DNA of 5,065 bases from Sporichthyaceae bacterium (lineage in GTDB: Bacteria > Actinomycetota > Actinomycetes > JACCYY01): contig JACCYY010000079.1 of assembly GCA_013696235.1 (NCBI GenBank), positions 1-5,065 of the forward strand. Direction: 5' to 3'. Numbering within the stretch: the first letter of the stretch is position 1; each line of letters opens with the position of its first letter. Of the stretch, positions 1 through 5,065 are shown one piece after another. The position numbers and the translations under genes were made by a program. The notes under the pieces were generated by a model that was not told the DNA's origin, made no database searches, and worked only from the letters and a program-made list of their open reading frames with translations.

Positions 1-1073
1 AGGCCACCGAGGCGTACGAGTCGGCTCGGCGCACGCTCGCCGCGTTCCTCAACGTCGCCGACCCTGCCGAGGTCGTCTTCACGAAGGGTTCGACCGAGGC
101 GATCAACCTGGTCGCGTACGCCCTTTCCAACGCTGCGGCGGCACGGCCCGGCTCGCCGTACTCGGAGTACTCGGTCGGCCCGGGCGACGAGATCTGCATC
201 ACCGAGATGGAGCACCACTCCAACATCGTCCCGTGGCAGCTGCTCTGCGAGCGCACCGGCGCGACGCTGCGGTGGTTGCCGATCACCGACGCCGGCCGGC
301 TCGACCTGACCGACCTCGAGACGCTGGTGAACGAGCGGACGAGGCTTCTCGCCTTTGTGCACCAGTCGAACATCCTCGGCACCGTGAACTCCGTGAGCCC
401 GCTGGTCGAGCGGGCCCGCACCGTCGGCGCGCTCACGCTGCTCGACGCCTCGCAGTCGGTCCCGCACCGCGGCATCGACGTGCAGGCCCTCGGCGTCGAC
501 CTCGCCGTGCTGACCGGGCACAAGATGTGCGGTCCGACCGGTGTCGGGGCGCTCTGGGGTCGCCGCGAGGTGCTGGAGGCGCTGCCCCCGGTCCAGGGCG
601 GCGGTGAGATGATCACGACGGTGTCGATGGCGGGCTCGACGTACGCGCCGCTGCCGCACAAGTTCGAGGCCGGCACGCCGCCGATCGCGCAGGCGGTCGG
701 GCTGGCCGCAGCGTGCGACTACCTCTCCGGTATCGGCATGGACGCGATCCGCGAGCACGAGCGCGATCTCACCTCGTACACGTTGGATCGCCTTGCCGAG
801 GTGGCCGGGGTCCGGGTGATCGGACCGACCACCTCGATCTCGCGCGGCGGGGCCGTCTCGTTCACGCTGGACGGGATCCACCCGCACGACGTCGGGCAGC
901 TGCTCGACGCCCGCGGGATCGCCGTCCGGGTCGGGCACCACTGCGCGAAGCCGGTGTGCGACCGCTTCGGCGTGGCCGCGGTGACCCGCGCGTCGAGCTA
1001 TCTCTACACGACCCGGGGCGAGATCGACGCCCTGGTGGACGGCATCGAGCACGTCCGGCGGTTCTTCGCATGA
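1..1073 (+). CDS. sufS: SufS-type cysteine desulfurase, 5' end outside window
   Basis: Group II PLP-dependent cysteine desulfurase: it takes sulfur from L-cysteine, leaving alanine, and holds it as a persulfide for iron-sulfur cluster assembly in the cytoplasm. The frame is open from base 3, giving 356 visible residues. SufS proteins are about 405-420 residues, so roughly 50-65 N-terminal residues are missing. Visible marks are a phosphate-binding TKGSTEAIN segment, the EMEHHSN motif whose histidine stacks on PLP (codons 210-230), the pyridine-binding Asp of DASQSV (444-446), the Schiff-base Lys of TGHKMCGPTG (522-524), the persulfide Cys of GHHCAKP (942-944) and the substrate-carboxylate Arg of TRAS (987-989). 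All catalytic positions are intact. The in-frame ATG at 207 is internal, because conserved SufS sequence lies before it. A short insertion rich in Ala, Pro, Ser and Tyr precedes VGPGDEI. The stop overlaps the sufU start as ATGA. SufS rather than IscS or NifS is supported by the SufU and SufT neighbours. Confidence 0.97.
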   Translation, partial: ATEAYESARRTLAAFLNVADPAEVVFTKGSTEAINLVAYALSNAAAARPGSPYSEYSVGPGDEICITEMEHHSNIVPWQLLCERTGATLRWLPITDAGRLDLTDLETLVNERTRLLAFVHQSNILGTVNSVSPLVERARTVGALTLLDASQSVPHRGIDVQALGVDLAVLTGHKMCGPTGVGALWGRREVLEALPPVQGGGEMITTVSMAGSTYAPLPHKFEAGTPPIAQAVGLAAACDYLSGIGMDAIREHERDLTSYTLDRLAEVAGVRVIGPTTSISRGGAVSFTLDGIHPHDVGQLLDARGIAVRVGHHCAKPVCDRFGVAAVTRASSYLYTTRGEIDALVDGIEHVRRFFA

Positions 1074-1540
1074 CCTCGACCGTCGGGATGGAGCAGCTCT
1101 ACCAGCAGGTGATCCTCGACCATGCCAAGAACGCGCGCGGCGCCGGCCTGCGCCAGCCGTACGACGCGGAGAGCCATCAGGTGAACCCGACCTGCGGCGA
1201 CGAGATCACGCTGCGCGTCCGCCTCGCCGGCGGCGCGGTCGAGGACGTGTCCTACGACGCGCTCGGCTGCTCGATCAGCCAGGCCGCCGCGTCGGTGCTC
1301 ACCGAGCTCGTGGTCGGCCGGCCTCTGGTCGACACCCACGCCGTGTACAAGGCATACCTCGCGATGCTGCAGTCGAAGGGCGCCGACGCAGGCGACGAGT
1401 CAGTCCTCGGTGACGGCGTCGCGTTCGCCGGCGTCAGCCGGTACGCGGCCCGGGTCAAGTGCGCGCTGCTCCCGTGGGCGGCCTACCGGGACGCGCTCCT
1501 GCGGGCCGACCACACCTCGACGACCGAAGGACGATCATGA
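1070..1540 (+). CDS. sufU: SufU, zinc-dependent sulfur acceptor for SufS
   Basis: A 156-residue SufU protein. In Gram-positive bacteria SufU takes the persulfide from the SufS active-site cysteine by swapping a zinc ligand and passes it toward the SufBCD scaffold. The sequence opens with the family's LYQQVILDHAKN helix. The four expected zinc ligands are Cys42 and Asp44 (in NPTCGDE), Cys67 (in ALGCSIS) and Cys131 (in RVKCALLPW). About 63 residues separate the second and third cysteines, which fits the insertion that distinguishes SufU from the scaffold IscU. I chose the start at 1070 because its ATGA overlaps the sufS stop. No strong Shine-Dalgarno is visible, so initiation probably relies on coupling. 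An in-frame ATG at 1088 (Met7) is a possible alternative and would still keep the first conserved helix. The stop overlaps the next gene in the same ATGA fashion. Confidence 0.96.
   Translation: MTSTVGMEQLYQQVILDHAKNARGAGLRQPYDAESHQVNPTCGDEITLRVRLAGGAVEDVSYDALGCSISQAAASVLTELVVGRPLVDTHAVYKAYLAMLQSKGADAGDESVLGDGVAFAGVSRYAARVKCALLPWAAYRDALLRADHTSTTEGRS
1526..1531 (+). promoter_or_regulatory. Ribosome binding site of sufT
   Basis: GAAGGA lies 5 bases before the ATG at 1537, inside the last codons of sufU. It decides the sufT start. The open frame extends upstream to an ATG at 1459, but that part overlaps sufU heavily and does not resemble the family. Confidence 0.75.
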
Positions 1541-1881
1541 CCGAGAACGCTCCTGCTCCCGTCACCTCAGCCACTGCGAACGAGGGGGAGGTCAGGGAGG
1601 CCATGTACGACGTGGTGGACCCGGAGCTCGGCATCAACGTCGTCGACCTCGGCCTGGTCTACGGCGTCACCGTCGGCACCGACAACGTCGCGATCATCGA
1701 CATGACGCTGACGTCGGCTGCCTGCCCGCTCACCGACGTCATCGAGGACCAGACGAACACCGCGCTGGAGGGGCTCGTCGAAGGCGTCCGGATCAACTGG
1801 GTCTGGCTCCCGCCATGGGGTCCGGACAAGATCACCGAGGACGGCCGCGAGCAGCTCCGCGCCCTGGGTTTCACGCTGTAG
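1537..1881 (+). CDS. sufT: SufT-like MIP18/DUF59 iron-sulfur assembly protein
   Basis: A 114-residue single-domain protein of the MIP18 (DUF59) family, the usual last gene of actinobacterial suf operons. SufT proteins support iron-sulfur cluster maturation or delivery, notably under high demand, but their exact chemistry is less settled than that of SufS or SufU. After a disordered Ala/Thr/Pro-rich start (residues 1-16) comes the family signature DPELGINVVDLGLVYG (28-43). Next is the strand MTLTSAACPLTD with the conserved Cys63 (56-67), then the C-terminal WLPPWGPDKITEDGR (90-104) and LRALGF. The Cys and the DPE motif, both expected to matter for function, are present. The start at 1537 is fixed by the Shine-Dalgarno and by the ATGA overlap with sufU. 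As last gene of the operon, it ends 35 bases before the stop of the convergent peptidase gene. Confidence 0.94.
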   Translation: MTENAPAPVTSATANEGEVREAMYDVVDPELGINVVDLGLVYGVTVGTDNVAIIDMTLTSAACPLTDVIEDQTNTALEGLVEGVRINWVWLPPWGPDKITEDGREQLRALGFTL

Positions 1882-1886
1882 CCGTA

Positions 1887-1901
1887 CCGCCAGCCCGGCG
1901 G
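1887..1901. terminator. Small GC hairpin between convergent genes, possible terminator
   Basis: CCGCC and GGCGG pair perfectly around a 5-base loop in the 35-base gap between the convergent stops of sufT and the peptidase gene. The position suits a bidirectional terminator. However, the stem is only 5 bp, no T-run follows on either strand, and such stems occur by chance in GC-rich DNA. Confidence 0.25.
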
Positions 1902-1916
1902 GGTCCGGCCCGCTCG

Positions 1917-2813
1917 TCAGCCGAACGTGTTGCAGGAATCCATGTCGCCGGACTGGTAGCCGGTGAGGAACCACGAGCGGCGCTCCTCGGACGTGCCGTG
2001 GGTGAACGATTCCGGGTTGACCTGGCCGCCGCCCTGACTCTGGATCGCGTCGTCGCCGACCGCTTCGGCAGCGCTGAGTGCCTGGTCGAGCTCGACCTCG
2101 GTGATCGCCAGGTTGCCCGCCTGGTTCGCGAGCGTGCTCCAGACTCCCGCGTAGCAGTCCGCCTGGAGCTCGAGCTTCACCGAGAGCGCGTTCGTCTGGC
2201 TCGGGTCCTGCTGCTGCGCGCGCCTGACCTGGGACTCGGTGCCGTCGAGGGTCTGGATGTGGTGGCCCACCTCGTGGGCGAGGATGTACGCCTTCGCGTA
2301 CCGCCCCTCCGCGCCGAGCTGCTGCTGGAGCTGGGCCATGAAACCGAGGTCGATGAAGATGCCCTGGTCCGGTGGGCAGTAGAACGGCCCGACGTTTGCG
2401 CTGGCCTGGCCGCAGCTGGTCGACACGCTCTGCTCGAACAGCACCAGCTGAGGGCGCGTGTACTCGCTCCCGCGCTCGCTGAACTCGGCCGCCCACACCT
2501 CGTCGATCTCGTTCGTGACCTTGATCGTGAAGCAGTCGTCGTACTGGTCGATCGCTTCCGGTGAGGCGTTGCAGCGGGTGTCGATGTCGGTCTCGGTCTC
2601 GCCGGACTCCGGGAACGAGAACCCGCTCCCAGACCCGACGGAGGCGGGGTCGCCCCCGGTGAAGAGGACGATCGCCAGGACGATCAGCCCGATGATCCCG
2701 CCGCCACCACCGACCGCCATGCCCGGACCGAAGCTGCGACCGCGACCACCGAGCCCGGCACCTCGACGGTCGGACACCCGCGACGTGTCGACCCGGCTGT
2801 CGTCGAACCGCAT
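1917..2813 (-). CDS. Putative neutral zinc metallopeptidase, YpfJ family, membrane-anchored
   Basis: A 298-residue member of the YpfJ/KPN_02809 family (Pfam Zn_peptidase, PF04228). No physiological substrate is generally established for this family. The N-terminus carries the family hallmarks: a short polar stretch with SDRRG (14-18), a Gly-rich segment, then one hydrophobic helix (about residues 38-51). This suggests a single membrane anchor with the rest outside the membrane. The zinc site is HEVGH (180-184), with His180 and His184 as ligands and Glu181 as catalytic base. LELQADCYAG (214-223) probably supplies the third ligand. FTHGTSEERR and a C-terminal Cys-Asn-Thr-Phe complete the domain. 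Cys81/94, Cys134/146 and Cys220/294 could form disulfides if the domain is extracellular, which is inference. The start at 2813 has a near-perfect Shine-Dalgarno. The open frame continues upstream to 3146 but loses family character and would run into the divergent gene. Confidence 0.95.
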   Translation of the reverse strand: MRFDDSRVDTSRVSDRRGAGLGGRGRSFGPGMAVGGGGGIIGLIVLAIVLFTGGDPASVGSGSGFSFPESGETETDIDTRCNASPEAIDQYDDCFTIKVTNEIDEVWAAEFSERGSEYTRPQLVLFEQSVSTSCGQASANVGPFYCPPDQGIFIDLGFMAQLQQQLGAEGRYAKAYILAHEVGHHIQTLDGTESQVRRAQQQDPSQTNALSVKLELQADCYAGVWSTLANQAGNLAITEVELDQALSAAEAVGDDAIQSQGGGQVNPESFTHGTSEERRSWFLTGYQSGDMDSCNTFG

Positions 2814-2820
2814 GAGCGCC

Positions 2821-2827
2821 CCTCCTC
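2821..2827 (-). promoter_or_regulatory. Strong ribosome binding site of the metallopeptidase gene
   Basis: Read on the minus strand this is GAGGAGG, 7 bases before the ATG at 2813. It settles the start against upstream in-frame ATG codons. Confidence 0.85.
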
Positions 2828-2832
2828 GATCG

Positions 2833-2846
2833 GCCGGGAACCCGGC
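2833..2846. repeat. 14-base palindrome upstream of the metallopeptidase gene
   Basis: GCCGGG and CCCGGC are perfect inverted arms around AA, 5 bases upstream of the peptidase Shine-Dalgarno. It could be an operator or a small hairpin in the 5' leader. With all-GC arms in GC-rich DNA, chance is a fair alternative. On the minus strand a TANNNT-like box (TACGGT, 2861-2856) lies just upstream and might be a -10 element, but no convincing -35 accompanies it. Confidence 0.3.
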
Positions 2847-2909
2847 TCCAGTACGACCGTACCGGTCGAGCGCGGGCCGACCGTCGGGAGAAGCCGGTCG
2901 GCGGGAAGC

Positions 2910-2972
2910 GTGGGACACTTGCCCGGTGAGCGCGGTGGCGACCTGATCCAGGGCGTCGCCCCGGTGTCCCAC
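2910..2972. repeat. Nested inverted repeat in the leader of the ABC-F gene
   Basis: GTGGGACAC (2910-2918) and GTGTCCCAC (2964-2972) are perfect 9-base inverted arms. Between them GGCGAC (2937-2942) and GTCGCC (2955-2960) form a 6-base inner pair with a 12-base loop. A six-codon ORF (GTG at 2926 to TGA at 2946) lies inside. The structure ends 55 bases before the ABC-F start. It might be a folded leader RNA or paired binding sites for a regulator. The first arm also holds GACACT, which could be part of a -10 element. These readings cannot be separated from the sequence alone. Confidence 0.4.
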
Positions 2973-3015
2973 CGCAGCGCGTCCTGATCGGGGCCCGCCA
3001 CCGCCGAACGACCTC

Positions 3016-3020
3016 GAGGA
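3016..3020 (+). promoter_or_regulatory. Ribosome binding site of the ABC-F gene
   Basis: GAGGA lies 7 bases before the ATG at 3028. It sits inside the palindrome CCTCGAGG (3012-3019) and is followed by CCTCG, so local pairing could partly mask it. Confidence 0.65.
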
Positions 3021-3027
3021 CCTCGCC

Positions 3028-4626
3028 ATGATCTCCGCCACCGACGTCGAGCTGCGCGCTGGCGCCGAGCTCCTGCTCGCGGGTGCGACGTTCCGCGTCG
3101 CCGCCGGCGATCGGGTGGGTCTCGTCGGTCGCAACGGTGCCGGCAAGACGACGCTGACGAAGGTGCTGGCCGGCGAGCTGGCGCCTGCCGCCGGCCTGGT
3201 GCAGCGCGGCGGTCGGGTCGGCTACCTCCCGCAGGACCCGCGCACCGGCGACCTCGACGTGCTCGCGCGCGACCGCATCCTGTCCGCGCGAGAGCTCGAC
3301 ATGGTGACCCGAGGGATGCGTCGCGAGCAGGAGCGGATGGCGAGCGCCGACCCGGACGTGCACGAGGACGCAATGCGCAGGTACAGCCGGCTGGAGACCG
3401 ACTTCCTCACGAAGGGCGGGTATGCCGCGGAGGCGGAGGCGGCCTCGATCGCATCCAGCCTGGGGCTTCCCGACCGCGTCATGAACCAGCGGCTCGAGAC
3501 GCTCTCCGGCGGGCAGCGTCGACGGATCGAGCTCGCCCGGATCTTGTTCTCCGGGGCCGAGACGTTGCTCCTCGACGAGCCGACGAACCACCTGGACGCC
3601 GACTCGATCGGGTGGCTCCGGGACTTCTTGCGGTCACACAAGGGTGGGCTCGTGGTGATCAGCCACGACGTGGCGCTCCTCCAGGCGAGTGTCAACCGGG
3701 TGTTCCACCTCGATGCGAACCGCCAGCAGCTCGACGTCTACAACATCGGGTGGAAGGCCTACCTCGAGCAGCGCGAGACCGACGAGCGGCGCCGCCGCCG
3801 TGAGCGGTCCAACGCCGAGCGCCAGGCCACCACCCTGCAGACGCAGGCGAACAAGATGCGAGCCAAGGCGACCAAGGCCAAGGCGGCCCAAGGGATGCAG
3901 CGCCGCGCTGAGCGTCTGCTCGCCGGTCTCGCGGACGAGCGGCGCAGCGACCAGGTGGCGAAGCTGCGCTTCCCGGCACCGGCGCCGTGCGGCAAGACCC
4001 CGCTGACGGCGCAAGGGCTGTCGAAGTCGTACGGCTCGTTGGAGATCTTCACCGACGTCGACCTCGCTGTCGACCGTGGGAGCCGGGTCGTCGTGCTCGG
4101 CCTCAACGGCGCAGGCAAGACGACGCTGCTGCGGATCCTGGCCGGCGTCGACCCACCCGACACCGGTGTCGTCGCGTCCGGCCATGGCTTGCGCGTCGGC
4201 TACTACGCCCAGGAGCACGAGACGCTCGACCCCGAGCAGACCGTCCTGCAGAACGTCCAGAGGGCCGCGCCCGAGCTCCCCGAGGTCGAGGCGAGACGCG
4301 TCCTCGGCTCGTTCCTGTTCTCCGGCGACGCCGCCGCCAAGCCGGCACGCGTGCTCTCCGGCGGCGAGAAGACGCGGCTGGCACTGGCCACCTTGGTGGT
4401 GTCGAGCGCGAACGTCCTGCTGCTGGACGAACCGACGAACAACCTCGATCCCGCCAGCCGGGCGGAGATCCTGGGCGCGCTGCACTCGTTCGAGGGCGCC
4501 GTGGTCCTCGTCACGCACGACGAGGGCGCGGTGCACGCTCTCGCGCCGGAGCGTGTGCTGCTCCTGCCGGACGGTGTCGAGGACCTGTGGAACGACGACT
4601 ACACGGATCTCGTCTCGCTCGCTTGA
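3028..4626 (+). CDS. ABC-F family ATPase (ribosome-associated, Rv1473-like)
   Basis: A 532-residue soluble protein with two ABC ATPase domains and no membrane segment. ABC-F proteins are not transporters: they bind the ribosomal E site and reach the peptidyl-tRNA through the inter-domain linker, relieving stalls or, in some members, protecting against antibiotics. Domain 1 has Walker A GRNGAGKTT (34-42), signature LSGGQ (159-163), Walker B LLLDEPTNHLD (Asp183, Glu184) and His213. Domain 2 has GLNGAGKTT (358-366), LSGGE (443-447), LLLDEPTNNLD (Asp467, Glu468) and His497. Both sites look competent for hydrolysis. The linker (about 240-325) is highly charged, with five Arg in a row (254-258), as expected of the P-site tRNA interaction motif. 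There is no C-terminal extension like that of Uup. From memory it closely resembles M. tuberculosis Rv1473, annotated as a macrolide transporter; neither a resistance nor a housekeeping role can be assigned from sequence. It is divergent from the peptidase gene and 115 bases before the HTH gene. Confidence 0.96.
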   Translation: MISATDVELRAGAELLLAGATFRVAAGDRVGLVGRNGAGKTTLTKVLAGELAPAAGLVQRGGRVGYLPQDPRTGDLDVLARDRILSARELDMVTRGMRREQERMASADPDVHEDAMRRYSRLETDFLTKGGYAAEAEAASIASSLGLPDRVMNQRLETLSGGQRRRIELARILFSGAETLLLDEPTNHLDADSIGWLRDFLRSHKGGLVVISHDVALLQASVNRVFHLDANRQQLDVYNIGWKAYLEQRETDERRRRRERSNAERQATTLQTQANKMRAKATKAKAAQGMQRRAERLLAGLADERRSDQVAKLRFPAPAPCGKTPLTAQGLSKSYGSLEIFTDVDLAVDRGSRVVVLGLNGAGKTTLLRILAGVDPPDTGVVASGHGLRVGYYAQEHETLDPEQTVLQNVQRAAPELPEVEARRVLGSFLFSGDAAAKPARVLSGGEKTRLALATLVVSSANVLLLDEPTNNLDPASRAEILGALHSFEGAVVLVTHDEGAVHALAPERVLLLPDGVEDLWNDDYTDLVSLA

Positions 4627-4741
4627 TCATCACGGCCGCCAGGGTCGCTGGAGAAAACCTGTTCCAAGCGGCGCATACGGGTGACACCCGCCGTGGTTTG
4701 CGTGATCATGGGCTCGACCATCTTCGTGCTGGGAGGCTGCA
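4627..4741 (+). promoter_or_regulatory. Intergenic leader of the HTH gene with strong RBS
   Basis: This 115-base gap holds a strong Shine-Dalgarno, GGGAGG at 4731-4736, 5 bases before the ATG at 4742. A short hairpin, CGGGT-gac-ACCCG, lies at 4678-4690, and a small A-rich patch (GAGAAAAC) begins at 4651. I see no good -35/-10 pair and no terminator with a T-run. The HTH gene could therefore be read through from the ABC-F gene or have its own weak promoter here. The gap size favours some independent control. Confidence 0.45.
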
Positions 4742-5065
4742 ATGGCCGAGATCAAGAAGGGCGCCCGCATCGTGGGGGCGACTCGCGACAAGCTCGCGAC
4801 AGACTTGAAGAAGCGTTACGAGGGTGGTGACAGCATCCGTGACATTGCCGATTCGACCGGCCGGTCGTACGGGTTCGTGCACCGGATCTTGAGCGAGAAC
4901 GGCGCCGCGCTCCGCGGGCGTGGCGGTGCGACCCGTGGCCGCCCCGCCACGACAAGGCGGACCACGGCGAAGAAGTCCGTCACGGCGGCGACCAAGACGA
5001 CGTCGACCGCGCGGACCGCCAAGAGCACGACCGTCAAGAAGACCGCCAAGAAGTCGTCGACCTCC
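4742..5065 (+). CDS. Small helix-turn-helix protein with histone-like basic tail, 3' end outside window
   Basis: The 108 visible residues are open to the window edge with no stop. Residues 1-62 form a compact helix-turn-helix domain. MAEIKKGARIVGATRDKLA leads into a helix ending RYEGG, then SIRDIADSTGRSYGFVHRIL (31-50) as the turn and recognition helix, then LRGRGG. This pattern matches the short putative regulators next to Rv1473-type ABC-F genes (Rv1473A, about 63 residues, from memory). Residues 65-108 differ: an AT-hook-like RGRP (65-68), then a low-complexity tail with 13 Lys/Arg, 14 Thr, 7 Ala, 6 Ser and no acidic residue, including TAKKS twice (75-79, 101-105). Such tails occur in histone H1-like proteins and in the C-terminus of actinobacterial HupB, where they bind DNA. 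I infer a DNA-binding, perhaps nucleoid-associated, protein; its targets are unknown. The start is set by GGGAGG at 5 bases. True length is unknown. Confidence 0.9.
   Translation, partial: MAEIKKGARIVGATRDKLATDLKKRYEGGDSIRDIADSTGRSYGFVHRILSENGAALRGRGGATRGRPATTRRTTAKKSVTAATKTTSTARTAKSTTVKKTAKKSSTS

Noticed and set aside
207..1073. The ATG at 207 as the start of sufS
   Set aside because: The same frame is open from base 3 and encodes conserved SufS sequence (TKGSTEAIN, GPGDEI) before 207, so the gene is cut by the window edge.
1410..2564. A 384-codon plus-strand frame spanning the end of sufU, sufT and the peptidase region
   Set aside because: It overlaps three genes with recognisable families and shows no domain or plausible start. 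It arises from the scarcity of stop codons in GC-rich DNA.
2814..3146. Upstream extension of the metallopeptidase to an ATG at 3146
   Set aside because: The added 111 residues are Arg/Ala/Pro-rich and unlike the family, and they overlap the ABC-F coding region. The strong Shine-Dalgarno sits before 2813.
1567..3591. A very long open frame on the minus strand (674 codons) across sufT, the peptidase and the start of the ABC-F gene
   Set aside because: It is out of frame with the peptidase, antisense to two clear genes, and its product is a low-complexity Arg/Pro/Gly-rich mix. It is a GC-bias shadow.
4639..4651. CCAG-CTGG hairpin after the ABC-F stop as a terminator
   Set aside because: Only 4 base pairs and no T-run. 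It is too weak to call.
4624..4709. TGATCAT appearing at 4624-4630 and 4703-4709, as possible paired regulator sites
   Set aside because: The match is only 7 bases, the first copy overlaps the ABC-F stop codon, and the flanks do not agree. Chance is sufficient.
4698..4726. TTGCGT with TCTTCG 17 bases later as a promoter for the HTH gene
   Set aside because: The -10 match is poor, and transcription would begin about at 4733, inside the Shine-Dalgarno.
4816..5049. A hydrophobic minus-strand frame opposite the HTH gene (77 codons) that looks like a Val/Ala-rich membrane peptide
   Set aside because: It is the complement of the Lys/Thr/Ala-rich tail, which reads as Val/Leu/Ala on the other strand. 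No ribosome binding site supports it.

Overview
This window comes from a high-GC actinobacterial chromosome. The evidence is the strong G/C bias at third codon positions, the SufS-SufU-SufT gene order (SufU rather than an A-type or IscU scaffold), and an ABC-F gene followed by a small helix-turn-helix gene. From memory, the same families occur in Mycobacterium tuberculosis as Rv1464-Rv1465-Rv1466 and Rv1473-Rv1473A. I cannot place the genus. Most of the window is housekeeping DNA. I see no insertion sequence, CRISPR array, tRNA or rRNA gene, or att site.

Bases 1-1881, plus strand: the 3' end of a SUF iron-sulfur cluster operon. It holds a 5'-truncated cysteine desulfurase (SufS), the zinc-dependent sulfur-transfer protein SufU, and a SufT/MIP18-family assembly protein. 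Each junction is a 4-base ATGA overlap, so the three genes are very probably co-transcribed and translationally coupled. SufS draws sulfur from cysteine and SufU accepts and relays it. SufBCD, expected upstream outside the window, would assemble the cluster, and SufT would help maturation or delivery.

Bases 1917-2813, minus strand: a membrane-anchored putative neutral zinc metallopeptidase of the YpfJ family, convergent with the suf operon across a gap of only 35 bases.

Bases 2814-3027: a 214-base divergent intergenic region. It has a strong Shine-Dalgarno on each side, a 14-base palindrome near the peptidase gene, and a nested inverted repeat with a six-codon ORF ahead of the ABC-F gene.

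Bases 3028-4626, plus strand: a complete two-domain ABC-F ATPase, a cytoplasmic ribosome-acting protein with no membrane segments.

Bases 4742-5065, plus strand: a small helix-turn-helix protein truncated by the window end. Its N-terminal part is the compact DNA-binding domain usual next to this ABC-F gene. Its C-terminal part is a histone-H1/HupB-like tail rich in Lys, Arg, Thr and Ala, with one AT-hook-like RGRP core.

I do not see strong evidence for a wholly undescribed system. The points most worth a second look are the basic-tailed HTH protein and the structured leader of the ABC-F gene.
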